From contig NZ_JARZAG010000033.1 of NCBI RefSeq assembly GCF_029892155.1, positions 1 through 64,000 of the forward strand: a stretch of 64,000 nt of DNA, in the 5' to 3' direction. The translations under genes were made by a program, and so were the position numbers. This stretch comes from Kitasatospora sp. GAS204B (GTDB lineage: Bacteria > Actinomycetota > Actinomycetes > Streptomycetales > Streptomycetaceae). Shown piece after piece: positions 24,324-32,237 of the stretch (position 1 is its first letter; the number at the start of each line of letters is the position of its first letter). The notes under the pieces are model-generated. The model was not told where the DNA came from and did no database searches. It saw only the letters and a list, made by a program, of their open reading frames with translations.

Positions 24324-25942
24324 AGCCGACCTCCTGACTCCCCGCCGAGCGAGCGGACGCCGCCCGGAAAACCGCGCCGCAGCGCGAGCGCGGTGCGCAC
24401 TTCGACGGCCCCCGGGGCGTCATGGCCCGCCAGGTCCGCCACGGTCCAGGCGACTCGCAGCACACGGTCCAACCCGCGCGCCGTGAGCAGCCCGCGCTCC
24501 ATCTCCCGTTCGGCCTCCGCCAGCGAACCCTCCGCCGGCCGCCAACGGGTCCGCAGCTCCCGCCCGGGCACCTGGGCGTTGGTGCGCCACGGCGTCCCGG
24601 TGAGGCGGGCCGCCGCCCGCTCCCGCGCGGCCCGCACCCGCTCGGCCACCACCCGGGTGCGCTCGGCCGACCGCTCGCGCCCCAGCAGTTCGGTCCGGGT
24701 CACCGGGTCGACCTGGACCCGCAGATCCACCCGGTCCAGCAGCGGTCCGGAGAGCCGTGCCTGATACCTGCTCACCATGGTCGGCGTGCAGTCGCACCCC
24801 TCGCCCCGGCGCGAGTGGCGCCCGCAGGGGCACGGATTGGCCGCGAGGCAGAGCAGGAAGTTGGCCGGCAGTCGCAGCGAACCGGCCGAGCGGGCGATGA
24901 TCACCTCGCCCGACTCCAGCGGCTGGCGCAGTGCGTCGAGCACCCGGACCGGGAACTCCGGTGCCTCGTCCAGGAAGAGCACGCCTCGGTGCGAGAGGGA
25001 GACCGCGCCCGGTCGGGGCAGCCCGCTGCCGCCGCCGATGATGGCGGGCATCGTGGTCGAGTGGTGTGGCGCGCAGTAGGGCGGCAGGTCGATCAGCGGG
25101 CGGCCCGGCGGCAGCAGCCCGGCCACCGAGTGGACGGCGGTGACCTCCAGCGCCTCGGCCCTGGTCAGGGGTGGGAGCAGGCCGGGCAGCCGCTCGGCGA
25201 GCATCGTCTTGCCGGCGCCGGGCGGCCCCTTCAGGTAGAGGTGGTGAGCCCCCGCGGCCGCGATCTCCAGCGCCCGGCGGGCCTCCTCCTGCCCGGCGAC
25301 GTCGCCCAGGTCGGGCCCGTACTCGGAGTCGGCGGTGGTGCGGCGCACGGCGGTGCCGGGCAGCATCAGTCCGGACATCAACGGGTCGGGGGCGCCCGCC
25401 ACGGCGTCCGGCGGTTCGTCCGGCACCGGCTCGTCGGTGAGCAGCGCGATCAGCTGCCGCAGGCTGCGCACCCCGAGCACCGAGACCCCGGGGACCAGCG
25501 CGGCCTCGGCCGCGGTCTGCTCGGCCACCACCACCTGGCGGTAGCCGGCGTCGGCGGCGGCCAGCACCGAGGGCAGCACGCCGCGCACCGGCCGGACCCG
25601 GCCGTCCAGCCCCAGTTCGCCGATGATCAGCAGGTCGGCGATAGCGGGCGGGGGCAGCCGCTCGGCGGCGGCCAGTACGGCGCAGGCCACCGCGAGATCG
25701 AAGCCGCTGCCGCTCTTGGGCACCGAGGCGGGACTGAGCCCCACGGTGAGCTTGCGCTGCGGCCACCGCTCGCCGGAGTTGGAGATGGCGGCGCGGACCC
25801 GGTCGCGCGCCTCGCTGAGCGCTTTGTCGGGCAAGCCGACGAGGGTGAAGGCGGCGACGCCCGGCTCGAGGTCGGCCTGGACCTCGACCACCACGCCGTC
25901 CACCCCGAGCAGGGCCACCGAGCAGGTACGGGCGAAGGCCAT
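24320..25942 (-). CDS. YifB/ComM-family Mg-chelatase-like AAA ATPase
   Basis: 540 residues: an N-terminal Lon-protease-like domain (1 to about 170), a central AAA/Mg-chelatase domain with Walker A GPPGAGKTML and Walker B VLFLDEAPEF, and a C-terminal helical domain. A four-cysteine element (CPCG...CDC) follows the AAA core, as in ComM. ComM is a hexameric helicase that promotes branch migration in transformation. It sits with dprA and yraN, the usual arrangement, and overlaps dprA by 4 bp. Function in this organism is inferred. Confidence 0.93.
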   Translation of the reverse strand: MAFARTCSVALLGVDGVVVEVQADLEPGVAAFTLVGLPDKALSEARDRVRAAISNSGERWPQRKLTVGLSPASVPKSGSGFDLAVACAVLAAAERLPPPAIADLLIIGELGLDGRVRPVRGVLPSVLAAADAGYRQVVVAEQTAAEAALVPGVSVLGVRSLRQLIALLTDEPVPDEPPDAVAGAPDPLMSGLMLPGTAVRRTTADSEYGPDLGDVAGQEEARRALEIAAAGAHHLYLKGPPGAGKTMLAERLPGLLPPLTRAEALEVTAVHSVAGLLPPGRPLIDLPPYCAPHHSTTMPAIIGGGSGLPRPGAVSLSHRGVLFLDEAPEFPVRVLDALRQPLESGEVIIARSAGSLRLPANFLLCLAANPCPCGRHSRRGEGCDCTPTMVSRYQARLSGPLLDRVDLRVQVDPVTRTELLGRERSAERTRVVAERVRAARERAAARLTGTPWRTNAQVPGRELRTRWRPAEGSLAEAEREMERGLLTARGLDRVLRVAWTVADLAGHDAPGAVEVRTALALRRGFPGGVRSLGGESGGRL

Positions 25943-25943
25943 C

Positions 25944-26438
25944 TCAGACCACTCCCCGCAGGTGCTCGATCCGCGCGGCACCGCGGGCCCGGCTGACCAC
26001 CGAGACCAGGTCGATCCGCACACCGCCGGGCGGCAACGGCACCTCGCCGACGGGTAGCACCGGCACGATCGGTTGTGCGGTGGTCCCGGCGGCCGGCGAC
26101 GGGGTTGCGGGCGGCGCGGACGTCGCCGATGTCGGCGGCAGCGCCCAGGCGAACCGGGCGAAGTGCTCCGGCCACCGTTCGACCAGCCAGCGCTCGGCGA
26201 GTCGGCGCAGCCGGTCGACCTTGGCCGGGCCGAGGGCCTCCTCGGGCTGCTGGAAACTGTGCTCGGAGCGGGTCTTGACCTCGCAGACGGCGATCGTGTC
26301 GTCGTCCAGCAGGATGATGTCGAGCTCGCCCTCCGGGCAGCGCCAGTTGCGCTCCAGGACCCGCAGGCCGTCCTCCGCGAGGCGGCGGGCGGCCACCTCC
26401 TCGCCATAGCGGCCAAGGGCCGTGTTCGCGTTCTGCAT
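25944..26438 (-). CDS. YraN family (UPF0102) endonuclease-like protein
   Basis: A restriction-endonuclease-fold protein of unknown exact role. 164 residues against about 120 for the family. The likely active site GELDIILLDDDTIAVCEVKTR is at about 37-57 (Asp, then Glu-x-Lys). The extra length is a Thr/Pro/Ala-rich insertion (about 100-135) between the nuclease core and the final VRIDLVSVV strand. A near-perfect GGAGGTGATC ribosome binding site 8 nt before ATG 26438 fixes the start. First gene of the comM-dprA group; one base separates its stop from the comM-like ATG. Confidence 0.9.
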   Translation of the reverse strand: MQNANTALGRYGEEVAARRLAEDGLRVLERNWRCPEGELDIILLDDDTIAVCEVKTRSEHSFQQPEEALGPAKVDRLRRLAERWLVERWPEHFARFAWALPPTSATSAPPATPSPAAGTTAQPIVPVLPVGEVPLPPGGVRIDLVSVVSRARGAARIEHLRGVV

Positions 26439-26505
26439 TGGCGATCACCTCCGATTACGGAGGTTGCCGCCGGGCGGCCGAGCCGGCCACGGGGTGTCGT
26501 CAGGC

Positions 26506-26532
26506 TGTGGAGAACCCCGAGGGTGTGGACAG
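26506..26532 (-). promoter_or_regulatory. Paired DnaA-box-like module, copy 2
   Basis: On the minus strand CTGTCCACA (26532-26524), 9 bp, then TTCTCCACA (26514-26506). The arrangement and 18-bp spacing match the copy at 19577-19603. It lies upstream of yraN, between that gene and DUF2469. Confidence 0.5.
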
Positions 26533-26605
26533 GTGCGGTCGCTCAGTTGGGCGCGGCCGCATGGAGATCATCCGATGAAACGTTCAGCCTGGACGTCCCA
26601 CCCGT

Positions 26606-26668
26606 GACATCCCCAACCGCGACATCCCCACCCCGACATCCGCACCCCGACATCCGCACCCGCGACGC
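26606..26668. repeat. Degenerate 14-15-bp tandem repeats after DUF2469
   Basis: GACATCC followed by CACC-type sequence recurs at 26606, 26621, 26635 and 26649, with a weak fifth unit at 26664. The array ends at the DUF2469 stop codon. The plus strand is C-rich and the minus strand G-rich. Confidence 0.7.
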
Positions 26669-26995
26669 TCAGCTCCCGAAGCCGGCGTCGTCCGAGGGCA
26701 GCTCGAGGTCGCTCTTCGCGAGCTCCTCGATGTTCACGTCCTTGAAGGTCAGCACCCGCACCTTGCGGACGAATCTGGCCGGCCGGTACATGTCCCAGAC
26801 CCAGGCGTCGGCCATCGAGACCTCGAAGAACACCTCCCCCTGCACCGAGTGCACCTGCAGCTCGTAGTCATTGGTGAGGTAGAACCGGCGCTCGGTCTCG
26901 ATCACGTACTTGAAGAGGCCGACGACGTCCTTGTACTCCCGGTAGAGCTTGAGCTCCATCTCGGTCTCGTATTTCTCGAGATCTTCCGCGCTCAT
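26669..26995 (-). CDS. DUF2469 family protein
   Basis: A 108-residue acidic protein, highly conserved across actinobacteria and always found near the rnhB/yraN region. The sequence begins MSAEDLEKYETEMELKLYRE and contains FYLTNDYELQVH and DAWVWDMYRP motifs. No signal, membrane segment or catalytic motif is apparent. The start at ATG 26995 is supported by GAGGGGA. Function is unknown. Confidence 0.93.
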   Translation of the reverse strand: MSAEDLEKYETEMELKLYREYKDVVGLFKYVIETERRFYLTNDYELQVHSVQGEVFFEVSMADAWVWDMYRPARFVRKVRVLTFKDVNIEELAKSDLELPSDDAGFGS

Positions 26996-27052
26996 TCAGG
27001 CGTCCCCTCAGGTCGTCGAGTCCTTCCCCATTGTGGACCACGGCACCCGCAC

Positions 27053-27556
27053 TCAGAGGCGGACCGGCTCGATGGGCGGGCCCTGCCGCAACAGCAGCTC
27101 CAGCAGCTCGGCCAGGCGCTCGGGGTAGACCTGCTCGGCCGTCCGGCACAGCTCCGCCACCGTCCACCAGCGCGCCTCGCGCAACTGCTCGCGCTCGTCC
27201 GGCGCGCTCCCGGAGCTGTCCAGGGCGGCCGGTGGAGCGTCGGGGGTGCGGGGCAGGCGGGCCAGGTGGAAGGACTGGCGCTGCTCGTACCGCTCGCCGT
27301 CGTAACTGAACTCCGCCAGGTCGACGGCCACCACCGGGCCCAGTTCGACCCCGGCCAGCCCGGTCTCCTCGGCCAGCTCGCGCAGCGCCGCCGTCCGGCC
27401 GTCCTCCCCCGGCTCCAGCCCGCCGCCGGGCGTGAACCACCAGGTGCGCGCCGGCTCGGCGGGGTCGAAGCCGTGGAAGAGCAGCACCCGGTCCGCCGCA
27501 TCGAGCAGCAGTACCCGGGCGGCCTCCCGCCGTCGCACCGGTTCCCGCGCTGCCAT
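27053..27556 (-). CDS. Nudix hydrolase
   Basis: 167 residues with a complete Nudix box (G-x5-E-x7-REUxEExGU) at about 44-66, in GLEPGEDGRTAALRELAEET. The enzyme hydrolyses a nucleoside diphosphate linked to another group; the substrate cannot be told. ATG 27556 is preceded by AGGGGGT, so an upstream in-frame extension is not used. A mutT-like gene follows sipZ in the S. lividans sip cluster as well. Confidence 0.92.
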   Translation of the reverse strand: MAAREPVRRREAARVLLLDAADRVLLFHGFDPAEPARTWWFTPGGGLEPGEDGRTAALRELAEETGLAGVELGPVVAVDLAEFSYDGERYEQRQSFHLARLPRTPDAPPAALDSSGSAPDEREQLREARWWTVAELCRTAEQVYPERLAELLELLLRQGPPIEPVRL

Positions 27557-27594
27557 CCGAACCCCCTGCCCTGCCGACCAGCCCGACCTGACGG

Positions 27595-28377
27595 CTACGA
27601 GCGCCCCGCCCCGCGGATCCGCCGGACCAGCGTGGCCACCGGGCCGGTCAGCGAGGTCAGCACGATGATCACCGCGCCCGCCGCCATCGCCCACGCCAGC
27701 GGCACCAGCGGCCCGGGCCGGCTGGCCGTCGGGCCGCCCAGCGCGTCGAAGGCCACCGTACGCCCCCACAGACCGGAGTGTCCGAAGGGCCAGACGGTCG
27801 CTTCCACCCGCGCCTGCACCTGCGAGGTGGCCACCGTCCCCGCCAGGTCGTCCAGGTGCGTGCGGGAGTCCAGCGAGCCGGTGCGGTTGTCACCGAGCAG
27901 GAAGAGCCGCCCGGCCGGGACCTTCGCGCTGAACGCCGCGCTCGGCGGGCCGCCGGGCGCCAGGTAGGACTCGTCGAGCGGGACGCCGTTGACGGTGAAG
28001 CGGTGCTGCGCGTCGCAGCAGGCCACCGTGTCGCCACCGACCCCCACCACGCGCTTGACCATGGTCGCGTTGCCCCAGGTCGGGTCGTGGAAGACCACGA
28101 TGTCGCCGCGCCCGATCCGGTTGCCGTCCACCGTGCGGGCCAGCACGGTGTCGCCGGCCGCGATGGTGGGGGCCATCGAACTGGTGGGCACCGCGTACGG
28201 ACGGTAGTCCAGCGCGATCATCCCGAAGCCGCCCAGCAGCAGCCCGAGGCCCAGAACCAGGGCCACCCCCTGCAGCACCGCGCCGATCTCCGGGCGCCGC
28301 CGGGCGGGCCGGGCCGGGCCGGTGGACGCGGCGGCGGAGCCGGCCGGACCGGGGGTTTCTTCGGCGAGCCTGCTCAT
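27595..28377 (-). CDS. sipZ: Type I signal peptidase, SipZ-like
   Basis: Removes signal peptides from exported proteins on the outer face of the membrane. 260 residues. An N-terminal membrane anchor (about 32-52), catalytic serine in YAVPTSSMAPTI (about 65), catalytic lysine in MVKRVVGVGGD and a second hydrophobic segment near the C terminus. It is the last of four tandem paralogues and the most diverged: it lacks the DKLTPWFG stretch shared by SipX and SipY. ATG 28377 is chosen because the protein family starts there. The gap to sipY holds a palindromic repeat that can act as a terminator. Confidence 0.92.
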   Translation of the reverse strand: MSRLAEETPGPAGSAAASTGPARPARRRPEIGAVLQGVALVLGLGLLLGGFGMIALDYRPYAVPTSSMAPTIAAGDTVLARTVDGNRIGRGDIVVFHDPTWGNATMVKRVVGVGGDTVACCDAQHRFTVNGVPLDESYLAPGGPPSAAFSAKVPAGRLFLLGDNRTGSLDSRTHLDDLAGTVATSQVQARVEATVWPFGHSGLWGRTVAFDALGGPTASRPGPLVPLAWAMAAGAVIIVLTSLTGPVATLVRRIRGAGRS

Positions 28378-28510
28378 CGGGACCGTCCTGGGTACGAGGG
28401 ACCGGACACGGCGGCGGGCCGTGGCACGTCCGAGCAGATTACTCGTCGGTACCACGGCCCGCGCAAGAGCCGAGCAGGGAGGAACAAGGGCCGAGCGGCC
28501 GGCGGAGCGG

Positions 28511-28553
28511 CTAGGTCCTGTCCGGCCGATCTTGCCGGGCGGACAGGGCCTAG
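28511..28553. repeat. Palindromic CTAG...CTGTCCGG element, full copy
   Basis: CTAGGTCCTGTCCG (28511-28524) and CGGACAGGGCCTAG (28540-28553) form a 14-bp stem with one G-T pair around a 15-nt centre. Its outer end supplies the TAG stop codon of sipY. A half copy ends the GNAT gene at 38025-38040. Similar sequences are, from memory, widespread after Streptomyces genes. Likely a terminator that is also a dispersed repeat. Confidence 0.7.
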
Positions 28554-29578
28554 TCGCGACGCTTGCGCCGCAGCCACAGGGCCACCGGCATGGTCCCCAC
28601 CACACCGAGGGCCGGCGGCACCAGGCCCTCGGCCGAGATGCCCTTCTGGTCGAAGGTGGAGGGCACCGGCAGGGTGGCCCAGTGGTTCACCGGCCAGGCC
28701 ACCACGAAGGCCCGCCCGACCACGTCGTTCACCGAGACGAAGCCGCCGCCCGGCTCGCTCTTGGTCGGCGGCTGGTCCTGGTGGAAGCGCGAGTCGAGCG
28801 AGTCGTTGCGGTGGTCGCCCATCACCCAGATCGCGTTCGCCGGCACCTTGACCGGCCCGAACGGCGTGCCGCCGCACGGGTTGGGGGGCACCATGCCGGG
28901 CGTGTAGACGTACGGCTCGTTCAGCGCGACCCCGTTGACCTTGAGCGGCCCGTTGCCCTGGCACTCCACGGTGTCACCTGCGACCCCGATCACGCGCTTG
29001 ATCAGGTCCTTCTCGTTGGCCGCCGGCATCAGGCCGATGAAGCTGAGCACGTCCTGGACGCCCCGGACCACCGAGTTGGAACTCTGCTGGGCGGTCTCGC
29101 CGTCGCCCAGCCAGCCGCCCGGGTCGTGGAAGACCACCACGTCGCCGCGGTCCGGCTTGGCGCCGAACCACGGGGTCAGCTTGTCGACCAGCACCCGGTC
29201 GCCGATCTGCAGGGTCTGCTCCATCGACGCGGAGGGGATCGAGAAGGCCTGGACGAAGAAGGTCTTGATGACCAGCGCCAGGACCAGCGCGATACCGATC
29301 AGGATCGGCAGTTCCTTCCAGAACGAGCGCTGCTTGCGCTCGCCACCACCGGGCTTCTCCGGCACGTCGTCCACCTCGTCCGGCACCGGCGGCCGGCCTG
29401 CTCCGGACTGCCCGGGCGCGCCGTTGTCGGGCAGCTCGCCCTCACCGTGGCCGCCGCCGGGCCCGCCAGGGCCGTCGGTGGGCTCGGATGGCTGTCCGGA
29501 TTCGGTGGACTGGGCCGTGCGGCCGCCGGAACCCTCAGGCTCGCCGGCCCCGCGGGCGCCGATCACCAGATCCCCCAC
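28550..29578 (-). CDS. sipY: Type I signal peptidase, SipY-like
   Basis: 342 residues. A long Gly/Pro/Glu-rich cytoplasmic N-terminal region (about 1-85) precedes the membrane anchor (about 90-110). The catalytic serine follows in FSIPSASMEQTL, the catalytic lysine in LIKRVIGVAGDTV, and a C-terminal hydrophobic segment precedes WLRRKRRD. It starts at GTG 29578 with GGGAGGAG 7 nt upstream. In S. lividans, SipY is the major signal peptidase. A perfect hairpin separates it from sipX. Confidence 0.93.
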   Translation of the reverse strand: MGDLVIGARGAGEPEGSGGRTAQSTESGQPSEPTDGPGGPGGGHGEGELPDNGAPGQSGAGRPPVPDEVDDVPEKPGGGERKQRSFWKELPILIGIALVLALVIKTFFVQAFSIPSASMEQTLQIGDRVLVDKLTPWFGAKPDRGDVVVFHDPGGWLGDGETAQQSSNSVVRGVQDVLSFIGLMPAANEKDLIKRVIGVAGDTVECQGNGPLKVNGVALNEPYVYTPGMVPPNPCGGTPFGPVKVPANAIWVMGDHRNDSLDSRFHQDQPPTKSEPGGGFVSVNDVVGRAFVVAWPVNHWATLPVPSTFDQKGISAEGLVPPALGVVGTMPVALWLRRKRRD

Positions 29579-29669
29579 GACATCTCCTCCCTGCTGTGCG
29601 GACGACTGTCGTCCGCGCTCACCAGTGCCGCACAGCCGGCACCACGCCTGTGACCGACCGTGAACCCGG

Positions 29670-29699
29670 GTCCGGCCGTCCGTCGTCGGACGGCCGGAC
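29670..29699 (-). terminator. Hairpin between sipX and sipY
   Basis: A perfect 13-bp stem (GTCCGGCCGTCCG at 29670-29682 with 29687-29699) and a TCGT loop. It suggests that sipY has its own promoter or is attenuated relative to sipW-sipX. Confidence 0.75.
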
Positions 29700-29819
29700 A
29701 CCAGCACAGCCTTCGGAACCGTCCCCACGGCCGCGCCGGGGAACGTCTGCACTTCTCTATCACCCCGAGTGGTCCACCCGGGTCTTCCCACACGGCGGCC
29801 CGATGGACCGGACGGACCG

Positions 29820-30791
29820 TCAGTCCGCGCCCGCCGACCGGCGAGCCGCCCGCCAGCGCCGCCGCGCAGCCGGTGAGCCACCGGTGAACGCCCCGAGCCG
29901 ACGTCGCAGCACGGCAGGCGATACGCCCAACATCCCCATAACGAGTGAGGGTTCCAAGGGATCCGGGCCGGCACCCGGGGATTGTCCGGCCGTCGGTGCG
30001 CCCAGGGCCGCCGGGGTGCCGTAGGTCGGCTGGGAGAGCCAGTGCAGGCGGTTCAGCGGCCAGCCGATCAGGAAGGCGCGGCCGATCACGTTCGAGACCG
30101 GCACGGTGCCCTGCCACTGCCCGTCCATGTGGTAGCGCGAGTCGGCCGACAGGTCGCGGTGGTCCCCCATCACCCACAGGCGCCCCTTGGGCACCGTGAC
30201 GTGGAACGGCATCCGCGAGGGCGGGTTGCCGGGTGCGAGGTAGGGCTCGTCGATCGGGCTGCCGTCGACCGTGATCCGGCCGCTGTTGTCGCAGCAGACC
30301 ACGGTGTCGCCGCCGACCCCGATCACCCGCTTGATCAGGTCCTGCTCGTTGGACGAGGGCAGCAGCCCGACGAAGCTGAAGGCGTCCTTGACGCCCCGGG
30401 TGATCGGCCCGTCGCTGCCGGCGCCGGGACTGTTCTCCAGCCAGCCGCCCGGGTCCTTGAAGACCACCACGTCGCCGCGCTGCGGCGTGCTGCCGAACCA
30501 GGGGGTGAGCTTGTCGACCAGCACCCGGTCGCCGATCTGGATGGTCTGCTCCATCGAGCCGGAGGGGATCACGAAGACCTGCACGAAGAAGGTCTTGAGC
30601 GTCAGCGCGATCAGCAGCGCGACCACCGCGATCACCGGCACCTCGCGCAGCAGCGAGCGCCGGCCCTTGCGGGCGGCCCGCCGCGCGGTGCGGCGGCGCT
30701 GGGCGCGGCCGCGAGCGGCGGGCGACGGCGTCCCGGCCTCCTCGGCGGTCTCGGCCTGCGCCGGTTCCGCCGCCCTACCGCGTGCCCCCAT
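29820..30791 (-). CDS. sipX: Type I signal peptidase, SipX-like
   Basis: 323 residues. An Arg/Ala-rich cytoplasmic tail (about 1-48), a membrane anchor (about 50-70), catalytic serine in VIPSGSMEQTI (about 78) and lysine in LIKRVIGVGGDTV. The C-terminal hydrophobic stretch (MGMLGVSPAVL) is weak. ATG 30791 is preferred over GTG 30797 because GAGGGG is then 8 nt away. The start lies inside the end of sipW (17-bp overlap), so the two are coupled. Confidence 0.92.
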   Translation of the reverse strand: MGARGRAAEPAQAETAEEAGTPSPAARGRAQRRRTARRAARKGRRSLLREVPVIAVVALLIALTLKTFFVQVFVIPSGSMEQTIQIGDRVLVDKLTPWFGSTPQRGDVVVFKDPGGWLENSPGAGSDGPITRGVKDAFSFVGLLPSSNEQDLIKRVIGVGGDTVVCCDNSGRITVDGSPIDEPYLAPGNPPSRMPFHVTVPKGRLWVMGDHRDLSADSRYHMDGQWQGTVPVSNVIGRAFLIGWPLNRLHWLSQPTYGTPAALGAPTAGQSPGAGPDPLEPSLVMGMLGVSPAVLRRRLGAFTGGSPAARRRWRAARRSAGAD

Positions 30792-31668
30792 GGCCACCGC
30801 CCCTCGCTGCCGCGGCGATCGCCGCGAAGCCGGCCGGGGTGTCCAGCGCGGACCAGTGCCCGACCGGGAAGACCACCCAGTCGGCCCGGCCGATCACCTT
30901 GGCGACCGGGACGAAGCCGCCCCCGGGGTCGCCGAGGTGGTCCCGGGAGTCGCTGGAGGCGCTGCGGTGGTCGCCCAGCACGAAGAGCTCGCCGGGCGGC
31001 ACCTGGACGTCGAAGCCCACGTCGGAGGGCGTGTCACCAGGGTGGAGGTAGTCCGACTCGGCCAGCGGCACGCCGTTGACGGTCAGCGCCCGGTCGCCGG
31101 GCCGGTAGGTCACCCGGTCGCCGCCGACCCCGATCACCCGCTTGACGAAGATCGAGCCGTCCGAGCCCGCCAGGCCCAGCGCGGCGCCGAACTTGCGCAG
31201 CTCGGTGCCCAGGCCGATCGCGTTGTCGCCGCCCGGCACGAAGGAGTCGGTGCCGTCGAAGACCACCACGTCGCCGCGCTCGACGGTGCCGCCGAACTGG
31301 TAGGCGAGCTTGTCCACCACCAGCCGGTCGCCGGGGCGCAGCGTGTTCTCCATCGAACCGGAGGGGACCACGAAGGGCTGCGCGACGAAGATGTTGACCA
31401 GCAGCAGCACCAGCACGCAGACGGCACCGAGCTTGGCCAGGTAGCCCAGGCTCCAGCGAGGCGGCAGCTCCGCGGCGACATCAGCCTCGACGGCATCGGT
31501 CTCGACGGTATCGGTCTCGACGGCAGCATCTTCGACCGCGGCACCTTCGACCGTGGCCTCCTCGGTGCCGGCGGCCGGCGCCGAAACGGCCGCGGACCGC
31601 GACGGCGCCCCCGCACCCGCAGGTGCCGAGGTGCCGTCGCGGTCCGCGATCGGTTCATGCGTGCTCAT
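30775..31668 (-). CDS. sipW: Type I signal peptidase, SipW-like
   Basis: 297 residues. An acidic Val/Glu/Ala-rich cytoplasmic tail (about 1-65), one membrane anchor (about 75-95), catalytic serine in VVPSGSMENTL (about 101) and lysine in IFVKRVIGVGGDRV. It lacks a clear C-terminal membrane segment. ATG 31668 has no ribosome binding site, but TAAGCT lies exactly 7 nt upstream, predicting a leaderless mRNA. It lies 64 bp after rplS and is the first of the four sip genes. Confidence 0.92.
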   Translation of the reverse strand: MSTHEPIADRDGTSAPAGAGAPSRSAAVSAPAAGTEEATVEGAAVEDAAVETDTVETDAVEADVAAELPPRWSLGYLAKLGAVCVLVLLLVNIFVAQPFVVPSGSMENTLRPGDRLVVDKLAYQFGGTVERGDVVVFDGTDSFVPGGDNAIGLGTELRKFGAALGLAGSDGSIFVKRVIGVGGDRVTYRPGDRALTVNGVPLAESDYLHPGDTPSDVGFDVQVPPGELFVLGDHRSASSDSRDHLGDPGGGFVPVAKVIGRADWVVFPVGHWSALDTPAGFAAIAAAARGGGHGGTR

Positions 31669-31732
31669 CGGGCTGAGCTTAGCGGCCAACCCTGAGCGTG
31701 CCGCACCCCCCGGGCGAGCCCGGGGCGGCGAC

Positions 31733-32083
31733 TCAGCGGTCGCGCTTCTCCTTGATCTTCGCGGCCTTGCCGCGCAGGTCACGGAGGTAGTACAGCTTGG
31801 CGCGACGGACGTCACCGCGGGTGAGGACCTCGATCTTCTCGACGACCGGGGTGTGCACCGGGAAGGTGCGCTCCACGCCGACGTTGAAGCTCACCTTGCG
31901 GACGGTGAAGGTCTCACCGATGCCCGCACCGTGGCGGCGGATCACGACGCCCTGGAAGATCTGGATACGAGAGCGGTTGCCCTCGATGACCCGGACGTGG
32001 ACCTTCAGGGTGTCACCGGCGCGGAAGGCCGGGATGTCGGTGCGCAGCGAAGGCGCGTCGACGGCAGCGAGCTTGTTGCTCAT
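31733..32083 (-). CDS. rplS: 50S ribosomal protein L19
   Basis: 116 residues, normal length, with the family motif RRAKLYYLRDLRGKAAKIKEK at the C terminus. It sits at the 30S-50S interface. ATG 32083 is chosen over an upstream in-frame start because GGAGAG is well placed and the conserved N terminus begins MSNKL. It is transcribed after trmD across a 154-bp gap, so it may also have its own promoter. Confidence 0.97.
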   Translation of the reverse strand: MSNKLAAVDAPSLRTDIPAFRAGDTLKVHVRVIEGNRSRIQIFQGVVIRRHGAGIGETFTVRKVSFNVGVERTFPVHTPVVEKIEVLTRGDVRRAKLYYLRDLRGKAAKIKEKRDR

Positions 32084-32237
32084 GATGCTCTCCATCGCAG
32101 GCGCCACGGGCCGCCCACGGAAAAATCGTCACAATGGGGTGCGTTGCGGGTCGCTTCGGCCCTCGATGATCCCCCCGTGGCGAGGGCACCGGACCACCGG
32201 ACCACCTGACGGAGTCCCGGCGACAGACAACAGCCGC

